64,000 nt of DNA from Alphaproteobacteria bacterium (GTDB taxonomy: Bacteria; Pseudomonadota; Alphaproteobacteria; CAAGCB01; CAG-977), in the NCBI GenBank assembly GCA_900768185.1, contig CAAGCB010000044.1, positions 1 through 64,000 on the forward strand, written 5' to 3'. Below are positions 1 through 8,182 of the stretch, in pieces. Within the stretch, counting starts at the first letter, position 1, and each line of letters opens with the position of its first letter. The position numbers were made by a program, and so were the translations under genes. The notes under the pieces were generated by a model. That model searched no databases, was not told the DNA's origin, and saw only the letters and a program-made list of their open reading frames with translations.

Positions 1-1
1 A

Positions 2-154
2 TATGTGCAGGCGGGCGTCGATCCGAACCGCGACGAGGACGGCAGAACGCCGATTGCCGCCAAAAAACGCTCCCGCTGTCGCTCCGCACGCCTCTCCAAA
101 CCATGCATCGACGAGAAAAACGGAATACAATCACAACAGGACAGAAAACACTGA
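2..154 (+). CDS. C-terminal tail of an ankyrin-repeat protein (5' end outside window)
   Basis: The frame is open from the window edge and reads YVQAGVDPNRDEDGRTPIAA before a basic, low-complexity tail and a stop at 152-154. The G-x-D-P-N ... D-x-x-G-R-T-P-I pattern is the start of an ankyrin repeat (beta-turn plus first helix), so this is most likely the last, incomplete repeat of an ankyrin protein encoded mainly upstream. Ankyrin repeats mediate protein-protein contacts; the partner cannot be told. A start at position 3 in another frame gives a composition unlike a protein and was not used. About 50 residues are visible. A hairpin terminator follows about 50 bases later. Confidence 0.5.
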   Translation, partial: YVQAGVDPNRDEDGRTPIAAKKRSRCRSARLSKPCIDEKNGIQSQQDRKH

Positions 155-201
155 AATATACACCACACTCGCACTTCTGTCGCCCGACAAAACAAAAAAT
201 T

Positions 202-225
202 GAAGCTCAATGATAGAGCTTTTTA
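202..225 (+). terminator. Rho-independent terminator after the ankyrin gene
   Basis: AGCTC (204-208) pairs with GAGCT (216-220) around a 7-base loop and is followed by a run of T. The stem is short but well placed for the gene ending at 154. The remaining bases up to 427 are AT-rich leader sequence of the next gene; I see no further gene there. Confidence 0.55.
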
Positions 226-427
226 TATAATGATAAAAACAATGGTTGTTGTAAAAACGTTGTGTTTTTTTTGTAGTGTGAATGATTTTTGTTATATGTT
301 CCGTCCGATGACAATCTGCGGATATGGATAAAATGATGTTGTCAAATTAAAACGATGCAATTTGTTATGTTTTTTATTCCGTTCCTCCTTGTTAAAATAA
401 GGCGTGATATTTGTTGGAGAGGCGAGA

Positions 428-1081
428 ATGTCAACGGCGACTGTTCATGTTTATACCCGAAAGGAAGAAGTTTTTAACAGCATAACGCATGGTATCGGAA
501 TTTTATTCAGTATCCTGTGTTTAACTTTATTGGTAACGTTGTCTTCCGTCTACGGGAATGTGTGGAGTATCGTTTCCAGCTGTATTTTCGGTTTCAGCAT
601 GATGATGATGTATACGGCTTCGACGGTTTATCACGCGGCGGTTCCTTCCGAAACAAAAAAGGTATTGAAGAAAATAGATCATATCGCGATTTATTTTTTA
701 ATTGCAGGCACATACACGCCGATTTTGCTGGTGTTAATGCGCAATTCCGTCGGGTGGTCAATGTTGGTCGCCGTGTGGGGTTTGGCATTTGTCGGAACGG
801 TGTTAAAATTGGTTTTGACGAATATTGACGGCCGGTTTTGGTCAGTTGCTCTTTATTTGATTATGGGGTGGCTGATTATCGGAGCCTTTAAACACGTTTT
901 AGACGTTTTGCCGCCCAGAGCGATGTTTTTTTTATTTTTAGGCGGAATTTTTTATACGGTCGGCGTCTTTTTTTATGTCTGGAAAAGCCGACCGTATACG
1001 CATGTCGTTTGGCATTGTTTTGTACTGCTGGGATCGATTATGCATTTTTTCGCCATTTTATTTTCATGCGTTTTTGTTTAG
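428..1081 (+). CDS. Hemolysin III / TrhA-type (PAQR family) membrane protein
   Basis: A 217-residue integral membrane protein with about seven hydrophobic segments. The Hly-III/PAQR signature is visible: HGIG near residue 21, STVYH ending at about 69, DHIAIY at 84-89 and a C-terminal HVVWH. These His, Asp and Ser residues form the metal site of the PAQR fold. Bacterial members have been called hemolysins but also act in membrane homeostasis, so toxin activity should not be assumed. The ATG at 428 is chosen because GGAGA lies 7 bases upstream; a GTG at 404 in the same frame lacks a ribosome site. It stands alone, about 80 bases before ispH on the same strand. Confidence 0.88.
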   Translation: MSTATVHVYTRKEEVFNSITHGIGILFSILCLTLLVTLSSVYGNVWSIVSSCIFGFSMMMMYTASTVYHAAVPSETKKVLKKIDHIAIYFLIAGTYTPILLVLMRNSVGWSMLVAVWGLAFVGTVLKLVLTNIDGRFWSVALYLIMGWLIIGAFKHVLDVLPPRAMFFLFLGGIFYTVGVFFYVWKSRPYTHVVWHCFVLLGSIMHFFAILFSCVFV

Positions 1082-1162
1082 GAGGAAAAGAAAGTTTTTC
1101 TTCTTTTCTTTATCGGTAGAGGGCTGTATGCTTTGTTTCCGGTATCGTAAAAGAGGTTGTTG

Positions 1163-2107
1163 ATGTCTTTTCCCGAATTAACAGTGTTGCTGGCGTCGCC
1201 GCGCGGGTTTTGCGCGGGCGTGACGCGCGCCGTTCAAATCGTATCCATGGCTTTGAAAAAATTCGGCACGCCCGTTTATGTGCGCCATGAAATCGTGCAT
1301 AACAAGTATGTCGTGCAAAAACTGGCGGACGAAGGCGCGGTGTTCGTCAACGAACTGGACGAAGTGCCGGACGGCGCTGTCGTCATTTTTTCGGCGCACG
1401 GGGTGCCGCTGTCCGTCGTCGCCGAAGCCAAGCGGCGCGGACTGACAACGATTGACGCGACATGTCCTTTGGTGGAAAAGGTTCATCGCGAAGCGCGCAA
1501 GAATTTTGAACAAGGGCGTAAAACGCTGTTGATCGGTCATCAGGGACACCCGGAAGTTATCGGCACGATGGGGCAGATTCCCGCGGGGGAAATCAAGCTG
1601 ATATCGACGGTGGACGATATTTCGACCGTTCCCGACGCATGGGCGGATCGGCTGGGGTATGTAACGCAGACGACGTTGTCTTTGGACGAAACGGCGGAGT
1701 TGTTGCAAGCTTTGCGCGCGCGTTTTCCGAATATTTTGAAACCGCATCAGAACGATATCTGCTATGCGACGACCAATCGGCAAAAGGCGGTCAAGGCGAT
1801 TGCCGCGAAATGCGATTTGCTGATGGTGATCGGATCGCCCAATTCGTCCAATTCCAAACGTTTGGTCGAAGTCGCCAAAGAAGCGGGCTGTCCCTGCTCC
1901 GTTCTGGTGCAGACGGCGGGCGAAATCGATTGGGATAAATTGGCTGACGTGCGCACGCTGGGAATCACGGCGGGGGCTTCCGCGCCCGAAGTGTTGGTTC
2001 GCGAGGTGATTGAAGAATTGGAAAAGCATTTTAAAATCACTTTGTCCGAACATGTCGAAACAGAGGAAAAAGTCGCTTTCCCTCTGCCCGAATCGTTAAG
2101 GAAATAA
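1163..2107 (+). CDS. ispH: 4-hydroxy-3-methylbut-2-enyl diphosphate reductase
   Basis: Last enzyme of the non-mevalonate (MEP) isoprenoid pathway: reduces HMBPP to isopentenyl and dimethylallyl diphosphate with a [4Fe-4S] cluster. The 314-residue length is normal. The three cluster-ligand cysteines are visible: C18 in SPRGFCAG, C101 in DATCPLV and C200 in NDICYATTNRQ. SPNSSNSKRL is the substrate-binding serine/asparagine motif. The ATG at 1163 follows AAGAGG at 1151-1156; in-frame TTG codons just upstream overlap that ribosome site. thrB begins five bases after the stop, so the two are probably cotranscribed, an arrangement also known from other alphaproteobacteria. Confidence 0.97.
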   Translation: MSFPELTVLLASPRGFCAGVTRAVQIVSMALKKFGTPVYVRHEIVHNKYVVQKLADEGAVFVNELDEVPDGAVVIFSAHGVPLSVVAEAKRRGLTTIDATCPLVEKVHREARKNFEQGRKTLLIGHQGHPEVIGTMGQIPAGEIKLISTVDDISTVPDAWADRLGYVTQTTLSLDETAELLQALRARFPNILKPHQNDICYATTNRQKAVKAIAAKCDLLMVIGSPNSSNSKRLVEVAKEAGCPCSVLVQTAGEIDWDKLADVRTLGITAGASAPEVLVREVIEELEKHFKITLSEHVETEEKVAFPLPESLRK

Positions 2108-2112
2108 ACTTT

Positions 2113-3075
2113 ATGGCGGTCTACACTAAAGTTTCGCAAGACGAATTAGCGGCATTTCTGCAAGATTACGATATCGGCGGTTTGATCGGCTTCAAAGGTA
2201 TCGCATCGGGGATCGAAAACAGCAACTACTTTGTGCAAACGACCGCGGGACGCTTTATCCTGACGCTGTTCGAAAAGCGCGTCAATCCTGCGGAACTGCC
2301 GTATTTTTTGAATCTGATGACGCATTTGAACAAAAACGGCGTCGTCTGTCCCCAAACCGTTGTCGCCAAAGACGGCGCGGTTCTACACGATTTGTGCGGG
2401 AAAAAGACCTGTCTGACCACGTTTTTAAACGGCGCGTCCGTGTTCGACATTACAATCAATCATTGCGCGGAATTGGGCAAAGCCGCGGCGCGCCTGCATC
2501 TGGCGGGCGAAAGTTACGCCGGATACAGAAAAAACGATTTGTCTGTCGGCGGGTGGGCGGTTTTGCTGGATAAAATCGGCAAAAACGCCGATTCCGTTGA
2601 ACGGGGGCTGGCGGCGGAAATGGCGGCGGATTACGCCGAGATCAAGACCGGCTTTTCTTCCGGTTTGCCGCAGGGCGTTATTCACGCCGACTTGTTTCCC
2701 GACAACGTGTTTTTTGAAAACGGCAAACTGTCGGGCATTATCGATTTTTATTTTGCCTGCAACGACGCTTTCGCGTACGAACTGGCGATTTGTTTAAACG
2801 CCTGGTGCTTTGACGCCGGAACATGGACGTTCAACGCTGACAAGGCGCGCGCGCTGATGACGGCGTATCAGTCGGTGCGTCCCTTGACGGACGGGGAAAA
2901 AGCCGCTCTGCCCGTTTTGGCGCGGGGCAGCGCGTTGCGTTTTCTGCTGACCAGAACCTACGACTGGCTGAACGGAACGCCCGACGCGCTGGTGACGCCG
3001 AAAGACCCGACGGAATATGTCGCAAAACTTCGTTTTCACCGTTCGGTGCGCGATGCGGCGGTGTACGGCGTTTAA
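2113..3075 (+). CDS. thrB: Homoserine kinase (aminoglycoside-phosphotransferase-fold type)
   Basis: Phosphorylates homoserine for threonine synthesis. The 320-residue protein belongs to the APH/choline-kinase fold form of ThrB found in alphaproteobacteria, not the GHMP-kinase form of enterics. The N-terminus has the family pattern ENSNYFV, and the catalytic loop HADLFPDNVFF carries H194 and D196, followed by IIDFYFAC with the metal-binding Asp. It follows ispH by five bases and overlaps the convergent gene at 3072 by four bases, leaving no room for a terminator between them. Confidence 0.93.
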   Translation: MAVYTKVSQDELAAFLQDYDIGGLIGFKGIASGIENSNYFVQTTAGRFILTLFEKRVNPAELPYFLNLMTHLNKNGVVCPQTVVAKDGAVLHDLCGKKTCLTTFLNGASVFDITINHCAELGKAAARLHLAGESYAGYRKNDLSVGGWAVLLDKIGKNADSVERGLAAEMAADYAEIKTGFSSGLPQGVIHADLFPDNVFFENGKLSGIIDFYFACNDAFAYELAICLNAWCFDAGTWTFNADKARALMTAYQSVRPLTDGEKAALPVLARGSALRFLLTRTYDWLNGTPDALVTPKDPTEYVAKLRFHRSVRDAAVYGV

Positions 3076-4685
3076 TACGCTTTGCCGTTTTCGTTGATCC
3101 GGAAAACGCCGACGGAAAGTTTCGGCGAGATTTTCCGTTCAAAAACGGGGGCGGCGCAAAGCCAGTCCGAAAAGCCTTTATTGCTGCCGCCGAAACGGTT
3201 TTGCGCGGGTTCGCGCGCGGCGTAACAGGGGGTGTTTTCGCCTTTGACGGGATTCAGGGCGACGTAATAGTCCGCGCGATACGCTTTTAGCACTTTGTCC
3301 AAAGACGACTGCGCGTCCAGATCGTTCAGCAACTTCGCGTCCATCGCCGTGCCGTCCAGCCGCGCGACTTCCGCCCCCGTTTTCCACGCCAGCATGCCCG
3401 CGCCGCCGCCCATGGCGTAACGTCCGGGGCGGGCGGATTGAAATTCGCCGATGGCGTCGATAATCGGCTGATAAACGGCGGATCGCGGACGCGTGATTGA
3501 AAACAGCGCGATGACGCAAAAACAAACGCTCAATCCCGTCCACGCCAAGCGGGCTTGGGACGTTTCCTTTTCCTTGCCGTTTTCCGCCAGTTGATCTTCA
3601 ATGCGGCGAATGGCAAACGCCAAAGCGGCGGGCGCGCCGACCGCCAACGGATAAAAGGCGTATTCCGGCAAAGTGATGTAAGTGACCGACGCCAAAAGGA
3701 TCAGGTGCAGAATCGGAAACCACACCAGCGAATAAAAAACAGTGTCGGCGGGGCGCTGTTCGCGTTCCACCCACGGGAACGACGCGTAAGCCGTCAGCCC
3801 CAAAAGCAATGTCGGAAAAGTCAAAACGGCGATCGAAATCGGGCTTTTCAGCAAATGCCGCAACGGAGAAACGATCAGCACGGACGCGATGCGCCACGGG
3901 GCGATGTCCTGCGCTTTGGTCGCGGCGGCGAATTCGGCGGGCGATGTCAAACCGTACAGGGTTTGCTGCAAATGAATATAGACGATCAGCGGAACCAATC
4001 CGACGAACAACGCCGGCAACAACTTTAACAGCTGTTTGGTCGTGATCGGGTTTTTGAAATTGAATTGGAAATAAAACACCAACAGCGTCGTAACAAAAAA
4101 AACGACGGCGTCGAATCGCGCCGACACCGCCAGAGAAACGCTCAGACCGTAGAACAGTCCCGTTTTGACGGTCGGGTTCGTCAAAGCTTCGCGCAGGCAC
4201 AGCGCGTTTAAAAACAAAGAAAACAGGGCGAGAAAAACATCGGAACCGGACGCCGAAAAACACAGCTCCGCCGCCAGCAGGAAAGACAGCGGCAAAAAAC
4301 GTTCTGCGGGCGCGCGCTTGAAAGCCAGATGGGCGGACAAACGATCGAATAAAAACAGCGTCAGGGCGGCAAACAGACCGATTACCGCGCGGACGGCGAT
4401 AAAAAAAGCCGTCGAAACCGACGTGAACATCGCGGACAGACCCCGCACAATCAGCAAATAGAGCGGTGAAAAATCATTGGTCGGCGTTGCGCCGTCGAAA
4501 GTGAAAACGCCCGTTTCGCGAAAATTGGAAACAATGGTCGTCAAATTGAAAAAACGTTCGTGAAACCAATAGGGGGCGGGAACGGTCGGAAACAGCAACG
4601 GAGCGAATACAAAAACAAGAATGACGGCGGCGAAAACCGTCGTCATTCCCGTTTCGAAACGGATTTTCTTCAAATCAGCCGTCAT
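3072..4685 (-). CDS. Multi-spanning membrane protein, glycosyltransferase-39-like
   Basis: About 537 residues with roughly ten hydrophobic helices in the first 400 residues and a soluble C-terminal domain of about 130 residues. Early residues include a short loop with acidic and aromatic residues after helix 1, as in GT-C fold glycosyltransferases (PMT/ArnT type) that use polyprenyl-phosphate sugars, but I cannot point to an unambiguous catalytic Asp-Glu pair, so the activity is inferred from topology. The ATG at 4685 is preferred over a TTG at 4697, because GGAGG lies 12 bases before the ATG but directly adjoins the TTG. The start overlaps the end of nfeD by 11 bases, so it is probably the third gene of an SPFH-NfeD operon. 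Confidence 0.6.
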   Translation of the reverse strand: MTADLKKIRFETGMTTVFAAVILVFVFAPLLFPTVPAPYWFHERFFNLTTIVSNFRETGVFTFDGATPTNDFSPLYLLIVRGLSAMFTSVSTAFFIAVRAVIGLFAALTLFLFDRLSAHLAFKRAPAERFLPLSFLLAAELCFSASGSDVFLALFSLFLNALCLREALTNPTVKTGLFYGLSVSLAVSARFDAVVFFVTTLLVFYFQFNFKNPITTKQLLKLLPALFVGLVPLIVYIHLQQTLYGLTSPAEFAAATKAQDIAPWRIASVLIVSPLRHLLKSPISIAVLTFPTLLLGLTAYASFPWVEREQRPADTVFYSLVWFPILHLILLASVTYITLPEYAFYPLAVGAPAALAFAIRRIEDQLAENGKEKETSQARLAWTGLSVCFCVIALFSITRPRSAVYQPIIDAIGEFQSARPGRYAMGGGAGMLAWKTGAEVARLDGTAMDAKLLNDLDAQSSLDKVLKAYRADYYVALNPVKGENTPCYAAREPAQNRFGGSNKGFSDWLCAAPVFERKISPKLSVGVFRINENGKAY

Positions 4686-5124
4686 TGACGGGTTCAACCT
4701 CCAGCGTTGTGCCGCGCGCGCCGGTCACTTTGACGCGGGCGTTCGCGGGAATGTCCGTTTGCGCCGTCGCCAGCCATTGCGAATCGCCGACGGAAATTTT
4801 CCCCCGTCCGGCGACAATCGGTTCGCAGACGCTGTAAATCTGTCCGATGTATTGCGCCGCGCGGTTGTTCAGCGTCGGATCGGGCTGTACCTGTTTCCCG
4901 TTTGCCATGACCTTTTTACCGATCGCGACGGAAACGACGCTCAGCACCGCGAAAATCGTTCCCAGCAAAGCGGGCGACGCCGCCGGAAAGACGAAATCGA
5001 TCAATCCCGTCGCCAGCGCGCCAAACCCGATCCAGATGAAAAACACCCCCGGCGTGACGATTTCCAGAACCATCAAAACGGCGGCGGCGGAAAACCACCA
5101 CCAGTAATCGGCGACTGCCCCCAT
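4675..5124 (-). CDS. NfeD-family membrane protein
   Basis: 149 residues: two or three N-terminal hydrophobic helices (WWWFSAAAVLMVLEIVTPGV, then two more) followed by a C-terminal OB-fold domain containing the typical GKISVGDSQWLA and ARVKVTGARGTTLEVEP segments. NfeD proteins accompany SPFH/stomatin proteins and are thought to help build or regulate membrane microdomains. Here it lies 21 bases downstream of an SPFH gene, the standard pairing. It is the short NfeD form, without the ClpP-like protease domain. Confidence 0.9.
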   Translation of the reverse strand: MGAVADYWWWFSAAAVLMVLEIVTPGVFFIWIGFGALATGLIDFVFPAASPALLGTIFAVLSVVSVAIGKKVMANGKQVQPDPTLNNRAAQYIGQIYSVCEPIVAGRGKISVGDSQWLATAQTDIPANARVKVTGARGTTLEVEPVNDG

Positions 5125-5145
5125 GCGTGTTTCCTTTCGTCGTTG

Positions 5146-6093
5146 TTACCAGACTTTGTCCGATTTGGTCGATTTCGATTTGCTTTCGGATTTCGCGAGG
5201 CTTTCCTTGGCGATTTCGCCGATGCCCGCGATTGATCCCAGAATATTGGTCGCCTCGATCGGCAGCATGACCATTTTGGAATTGTTCGCCGTTCCTATTT
5301 CTTTCAGGGCGTCAAGGTATTTCTGTCCCAAAAAGTAGTTGATCGCGTTGATGTTGCCTTTTCCGATCGCTTCGGACACCGCGGCGGTCGCCTTCGCTTC
5401 GGCTTCGGCTTGGCGTTCGCGGGCTTCGGCGTCGCGGAAAGCGGCTTCTTTGCGTCCTTCGGCCTGCAGGACGGCGGATTGTTTTTCGCCCTCGGCTTTT
5501 AAAATTTGCGATTGGCGCAGACCTTCGGCTTCCAGAATTTGCGCGCGTTTGTCGCGTTCGGCTTTCATCTGGCGCGCCATCGCGTCGACCAGATCGCGCG
5601 GCGGGGTGATGTCCTTGATTTCGATACGGGTGACTTTGACGCCCCAAGGTTCGGTCGCCTGATCGACGACTTCCAGCAGACGGTGGTTGATCACGTCGCG
5701 CTGACTGAGCAGTTCGTCCAAATCCATCGATCCCATGACGGTACGAATGTTTGTCATGACCAAATTCAAGATGGCGATATGCAGCGATCGGACTTCGTAC
5801 ACCGCGTGCGCCGCGTCCAGCACCTGAAAGAACACGACGCCGTCAACCGTGACCATGGCGTTGTCTTTTGTGATAACCTCTTGCGACGGCACGTCCAGCA
5901 CCTGTTCCATCATGTTGACTTTCGCGCCGACGGAATCGACGAACGGAATGATGACGTTCAGCCCCGGTTTCAGCGTGTGCGTGTAGCGTCCGAAGCGTTC
6001 CACCGTGTATTCCATGCCCTGCGGCACGGTTTTGACGCCCGCCGAAATCGCGAAAATGGCAAGGACGATTAATAAAATGACGAATGTTTCCAT
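5146..6093 (-). CDS. qmcA: SPFH/Band-7 (stomatin/QmcA-type) membrane protein
   Basis: 315 residues with one N-terminal membrane anchor (METFVILLIVLAIFAISAG), then the Band 7 domain (VPQGMEYTVERFGRY ... MVTVDGVVFFQV ... IRTVMGSMDLDELLSQRD) and a long charged alpha-helical region at about 170-250 rich in Ala, Glu, Lys and Arg, typical of the coiled coil that drives oligomer formation. It belongs to the QmcA/stomatin branch that pairs with NfeD. The ATG at 6093 has AGAGGGG upstream; a longer in-frame version lacks such a site. It is the first gene of the SPFH-NfeD-membrane protein operon. Confidence 0.92.
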   Translation of the reverse strand: METFVILLIVLAIFAISAGVKTVPQGMEYTVERFGRYTHTLKPGLNVIIPFVDSVGAKVNMMEQVLDVPSQEVITKDNAMVTVDGVVFFQVLDAAHAVYEVRSLHIAILNLVMTNIRTVMGSMDLDELLSQRDVINHRLLEVVDQATEPWGVKVTRIEIKDITPPRDLVDAMARQMKAERDKRAQILEAEGLRQSQILKAEGEKQSAVLQAEGRKEAAFRDAEARERQAEAEAKATAAVSEAIGKGNINAINYFLGQKYLDALKEIGTANNSKMVMLPIEATNILGSIAGIGEIAKESLAKSESKSKSTKSDKVW

Positions 6094-6169
6094 GAAAACC
6101 CCTCTTGATAAAGGATTGAATTTTATCATTGTATCCGAAAAAAATCGGCTTGGCTACAAATTAAAGGGA

Positions 6170-6505
6170 TTACTTTTTGAAGATCAGAAATCCCGCGAAC
6201 ACCAGCAGAACAAAGCCCGCGATGTGGTTCCAGCGCAGGTCTTCGCCCAAATAGTAAATCGAAAACAGCGCGAACACCGACAGCGTGATGACTTCCTGCA
6301 ATCCTTTCAACTGGGCGGCGGAATAGTATTCGTGACCGATGCGGTTGGCGGGAACTTGCAGACAGTATTCGAAAAACGCGATGCCCCAGCTGACCAGAAT
6401 GACCGTCCACAGCGCGGTCGATTTGAATTTCAGATGACCGTACCACGCGAATGTCATGAAAACATTGGAACAAATCAGTAAAAGAACGGGAACGACGGCG
6501 TGCAT
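6170..6505 (-). CDS. Small DMT-superfamily membrane protein (DUF486)
   Basis: 111 residues, four hydrophobic helices, with the family pattern SNVFMTFAWYGHLKF, then ISWG-like VSWGIAFFEYCLQVPANRIG, then a final helix ending in a short basic tail. This matches the DUF486 group of half-size drug/metabolite transporter-fold proteins, whose substrate is unknown. The ATG at 6505 follows CAGGAG at a good distance; a longer frame to 6679 would run through the flagellar promoter and has no membrane-protein character. It is transcribed divergently from flgB. Confidence 0.85.
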   Translation of the reverse strand: MHAVVPVLLLICSNVFMTFAWYGHLKFKSTALWTVILVSWGIAFFEYCLQVPANRIGHEYYSAAQLKGLQEVITLSVFALFSIYYLGEDLRWNHIAGFVLLVFAGFLIFKK

Positions 6506-6585
6506 GAAAAAACTCCTGAAAAAAAAGACACGGCAACGGTGATACGCCGGAAACGCGGTCGATGCAAAAGAAAAAATTGAAAAAA

Positions 6586-6601
6586 CGGCACGGGTTTTGC
6601 A
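6586..6601 (+). promoter_or_regulatory. Sigma-54 (-24/-12) promoter for the flagellar operon
   Basis: CGGCACGGGTTTTGCA matches the sigma-54 consensus TGGCACG-N4-TTGCA at all but the first base, with the invariant GG (6587-6588) and GC (6599-6600) separated by exactly ten bases. It lies 77 bases before the flgB start. Sigma-54 control of basal-body and export genes is established in Caulobacter and other alphaproteobacteria; an enhancer-binding activator site was not identified. Confidence 0.75.
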
Positions 6602-6677
6602 TAATGATTCAAGCGAGGGCGATTCACGTTTTTTTAAATAAATAAACGCAGAATCCGAAACACAGGGGAGTCGAAAC

Positions 6678-7124
6678 ATGGATTTGCAAAGCCTGACTTT
6701 GTATCAAATGAGCGGTGAAAAGTTGCGCTGGCTGGCGCAGCGGCAAACGGTTTTGGCTGAAAACATCGCCAACGCGAACACGCCCGACTATATGGCGCGC
6801 GACATTGAAAAGCTGAATTTCAAAGATCTGCTGACCGACGACGGGAAAATGCAGCCCGCGCGCACCAATCCGATGCATCGCACGCGGTCGTCGGGGACGA
6901 CGAAAATCGCGAAGACGAACGCGGCGCACATGTCGCCCGTTCCGGACGGCAAGTCGCGCGTCGACGATCGCCGCCGTCCGTTCGAAACGACGATTGATAA
7001 AAACGGCGTCGTTTTGGAGGAACAAATGGCAAAAGTCGACGAAACGCGCGGTCAGCACGATCAGGTGACGGCTTTGTTCAAAAAAAACGCCGCGCTGTTG
7101 GGAACGGCTTTGGGCTTGAAGTAA
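6678..7124 (+). CDS. flgB: Flagellar basal-body proximal rod protein FlgB
   Basis: 148 residues. The N-terminal rod signature LAENIANANTPDYMARD is visible at about residues 26-42, and the C-terminal helix (about 110-145) is the other conserved element that packs in the rod. The protein is secreted by the flagellar type III apparatus without a signal peptide and forms the rod next to the MS ring. First gene of flgB-flgC-fliE-fliQ-fliR-flhB, the standard alphaproteobacterial order, read from the sigma-54 promoter at 6586. GGGGAG lies about 10 bases before the ATG. Confidence 0.95.
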   Translation: MDLQSLTLYQMSGEKLRWLAQRQTVLAENIANANTPDYMARDIEKLNFKDLLTDDGKMQPARTNPMHRTRSSGTTKIAKTNAAHMSPVPDGKSRVDDRRRPFETTIDKNGVVLEEQMAKVDETRGQHDQVTALFKKNAALLGTALGLK

Positions 7125-7140
7125 GGCGAAGGGGAAGTAA

Positions 7141-7551
7141 ATGGACGATTTGATGCTCAGTAAAAAAATCGCCGCTTCGGGCATGAAAGCTCAAGCCCAG
7201 CGTTTGCGCGTGATTTCGGAAAATCTGGCGAATGCGGATTCTTTGGCGAAAACGCCGGGGGGGCAGCCCTATCGCCGCAAAACGGTGACGTTCCGCAACG
7301 AACTGGATCGCGCCACGGGGGCGGAGCTGGTCAAGGTCGGGCGCGTGTCGCGCGACCGCGGACAGCTGGAACGCAAATACGATCCGACGCACGAAGCGGC
7401 GGGCGCGGACGGCTACGTTCTGTTGCCGAACGTCAATCCTTTGGTGGAAACCATGGATATGAAAGAAGCGCAAAGAACTTACGAGGCGAATCTGAACGTC
7501 ATTTCCGTGTCCAAGGAAATGATGTCCAAAACGCTGGATTTGATTCGCTGA
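7141..7551 (+). CDS. flgC: Flagellar basal-body rod protein FlgC
   Basis: 136 residues with the rod-protein motif ISENLANADSLAKTPGGQPY near the N-terminus and the typical FlgC C-terminus MKEAQRTYEANLNVISVSKE followed by MMSKTLDLIR. Exported rod subunit assembled next to FlgB. It starts 16 bases after flgB with GAAGGGGAAG as ribosome site. Confidence 0.96.
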   Translation: MDDLMLSKKIAASGMKAQAQRLRVISENLANADSLAKTPGGQPYRRKTVTFRNELDRATGAELVKVGRVSRDRGQLERKYDPTHEAAGADGYVLLPNVNPLVETMDMKEAQRTYEANLNVISVSKEMMSKTLDLIR

Positions 7552-7570
7552 AACATAGGGAAACGCAATC

Positions 7571-7885
7571 ATGGTCGATAACGTGTCAAACGCCCTTTCC
7601 GCCTATCAGGCGGCTGTTTCCAGACAGGTTCTGCCGTCCGAAACGCCCGTCGAACCGGTTTCGCCGGCGGGATCGTTCGCGTCAATGCTGAAATCCGCCG
7701 CGTTGCAGGCGGAACAGGACAACAAGCAGGCGGAAACGTTGAGCATTCAAGCCGTCAAAGGCACCGCCGACATGCAAGAGGTCGTTATGGCTGTTTCCAA
7801 TGCCGAAGCCGCTTTGCAAACCGTCGTTGCCGTGCGCGACAAGGTCGTTTCCGCCTATCAGGAAATCATGCAGATGCCCATCTGA
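7571..7885 (+). CDS. fliE: Flagellar hook-basal body complex protein FliE
   Basis: 104 residues; the C-terminal half TADMQEVVMAVSNAEAALQT followed by VVAVRDKVVSAYQEIMQMPI is the diagnostic FliE region that joins the MS ring to the rod. The first 40 residues are variable, as usual. It lies 19 bases downstream of flgC, continuing the operon. Confidence 0.95.
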   Translation: MVDNVSNALSAYQAAVSRQVLPSETPVEPVSPAGSFASMLKSAALQAEQDNKQAETLSIQAVKGTADMQEVVMAVSNAEAALQTVVAVRDKVVSAYQEIMQMPI

Positions 7886-7903
7886 CGCGGGGGAATCGAA
7901 CCG

Positions 7904-8173
7904 ATGACGGACGTGATGGTGATAGAAATCGGCAAGGACGCGATTTACACGCTGTTGCTGATTGTCGGACCGTTGTTGATGGTCGCCATGATTGTCGGTT
8001 TGCTGATCAGTCTGGTTCAGACGTTGACGCAGATTCAGGAAATGACGCTGGTTTTCGTGCCGAAGATTTTGTTCGTTTTTGTCGCGTTGGTGTTGTTGCT
8101 GCCTTTTATGATTGAACAGTTGCGCGTATTTTCAAACGGGCTGTTCGACCGGATCGTCGCGCTGGGGGCATAA
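7904..8173 (+). CDS. fliQ: Flagellar export gate protein FliQ
   Basis: 89 residues with two transmembrane helices and the FliQ core VGLLISLVQTLTQIQEMTL and FVPKI. Part of the FliP-FliQ-FliR export gate in the MS-ring pore. fliP is not next to it in this window. Confidence 0.96.
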   Translation: MTDVMVIEIGKDAIYTLLLIVGPLLMVAMIVGLLISLVQTLTQIQEMTLVFVPKILFVFVALVLLLPFMIEQLRVFSNGLFDRIVALGA

Positions 8174-8182
8174 GGGGCGGTT

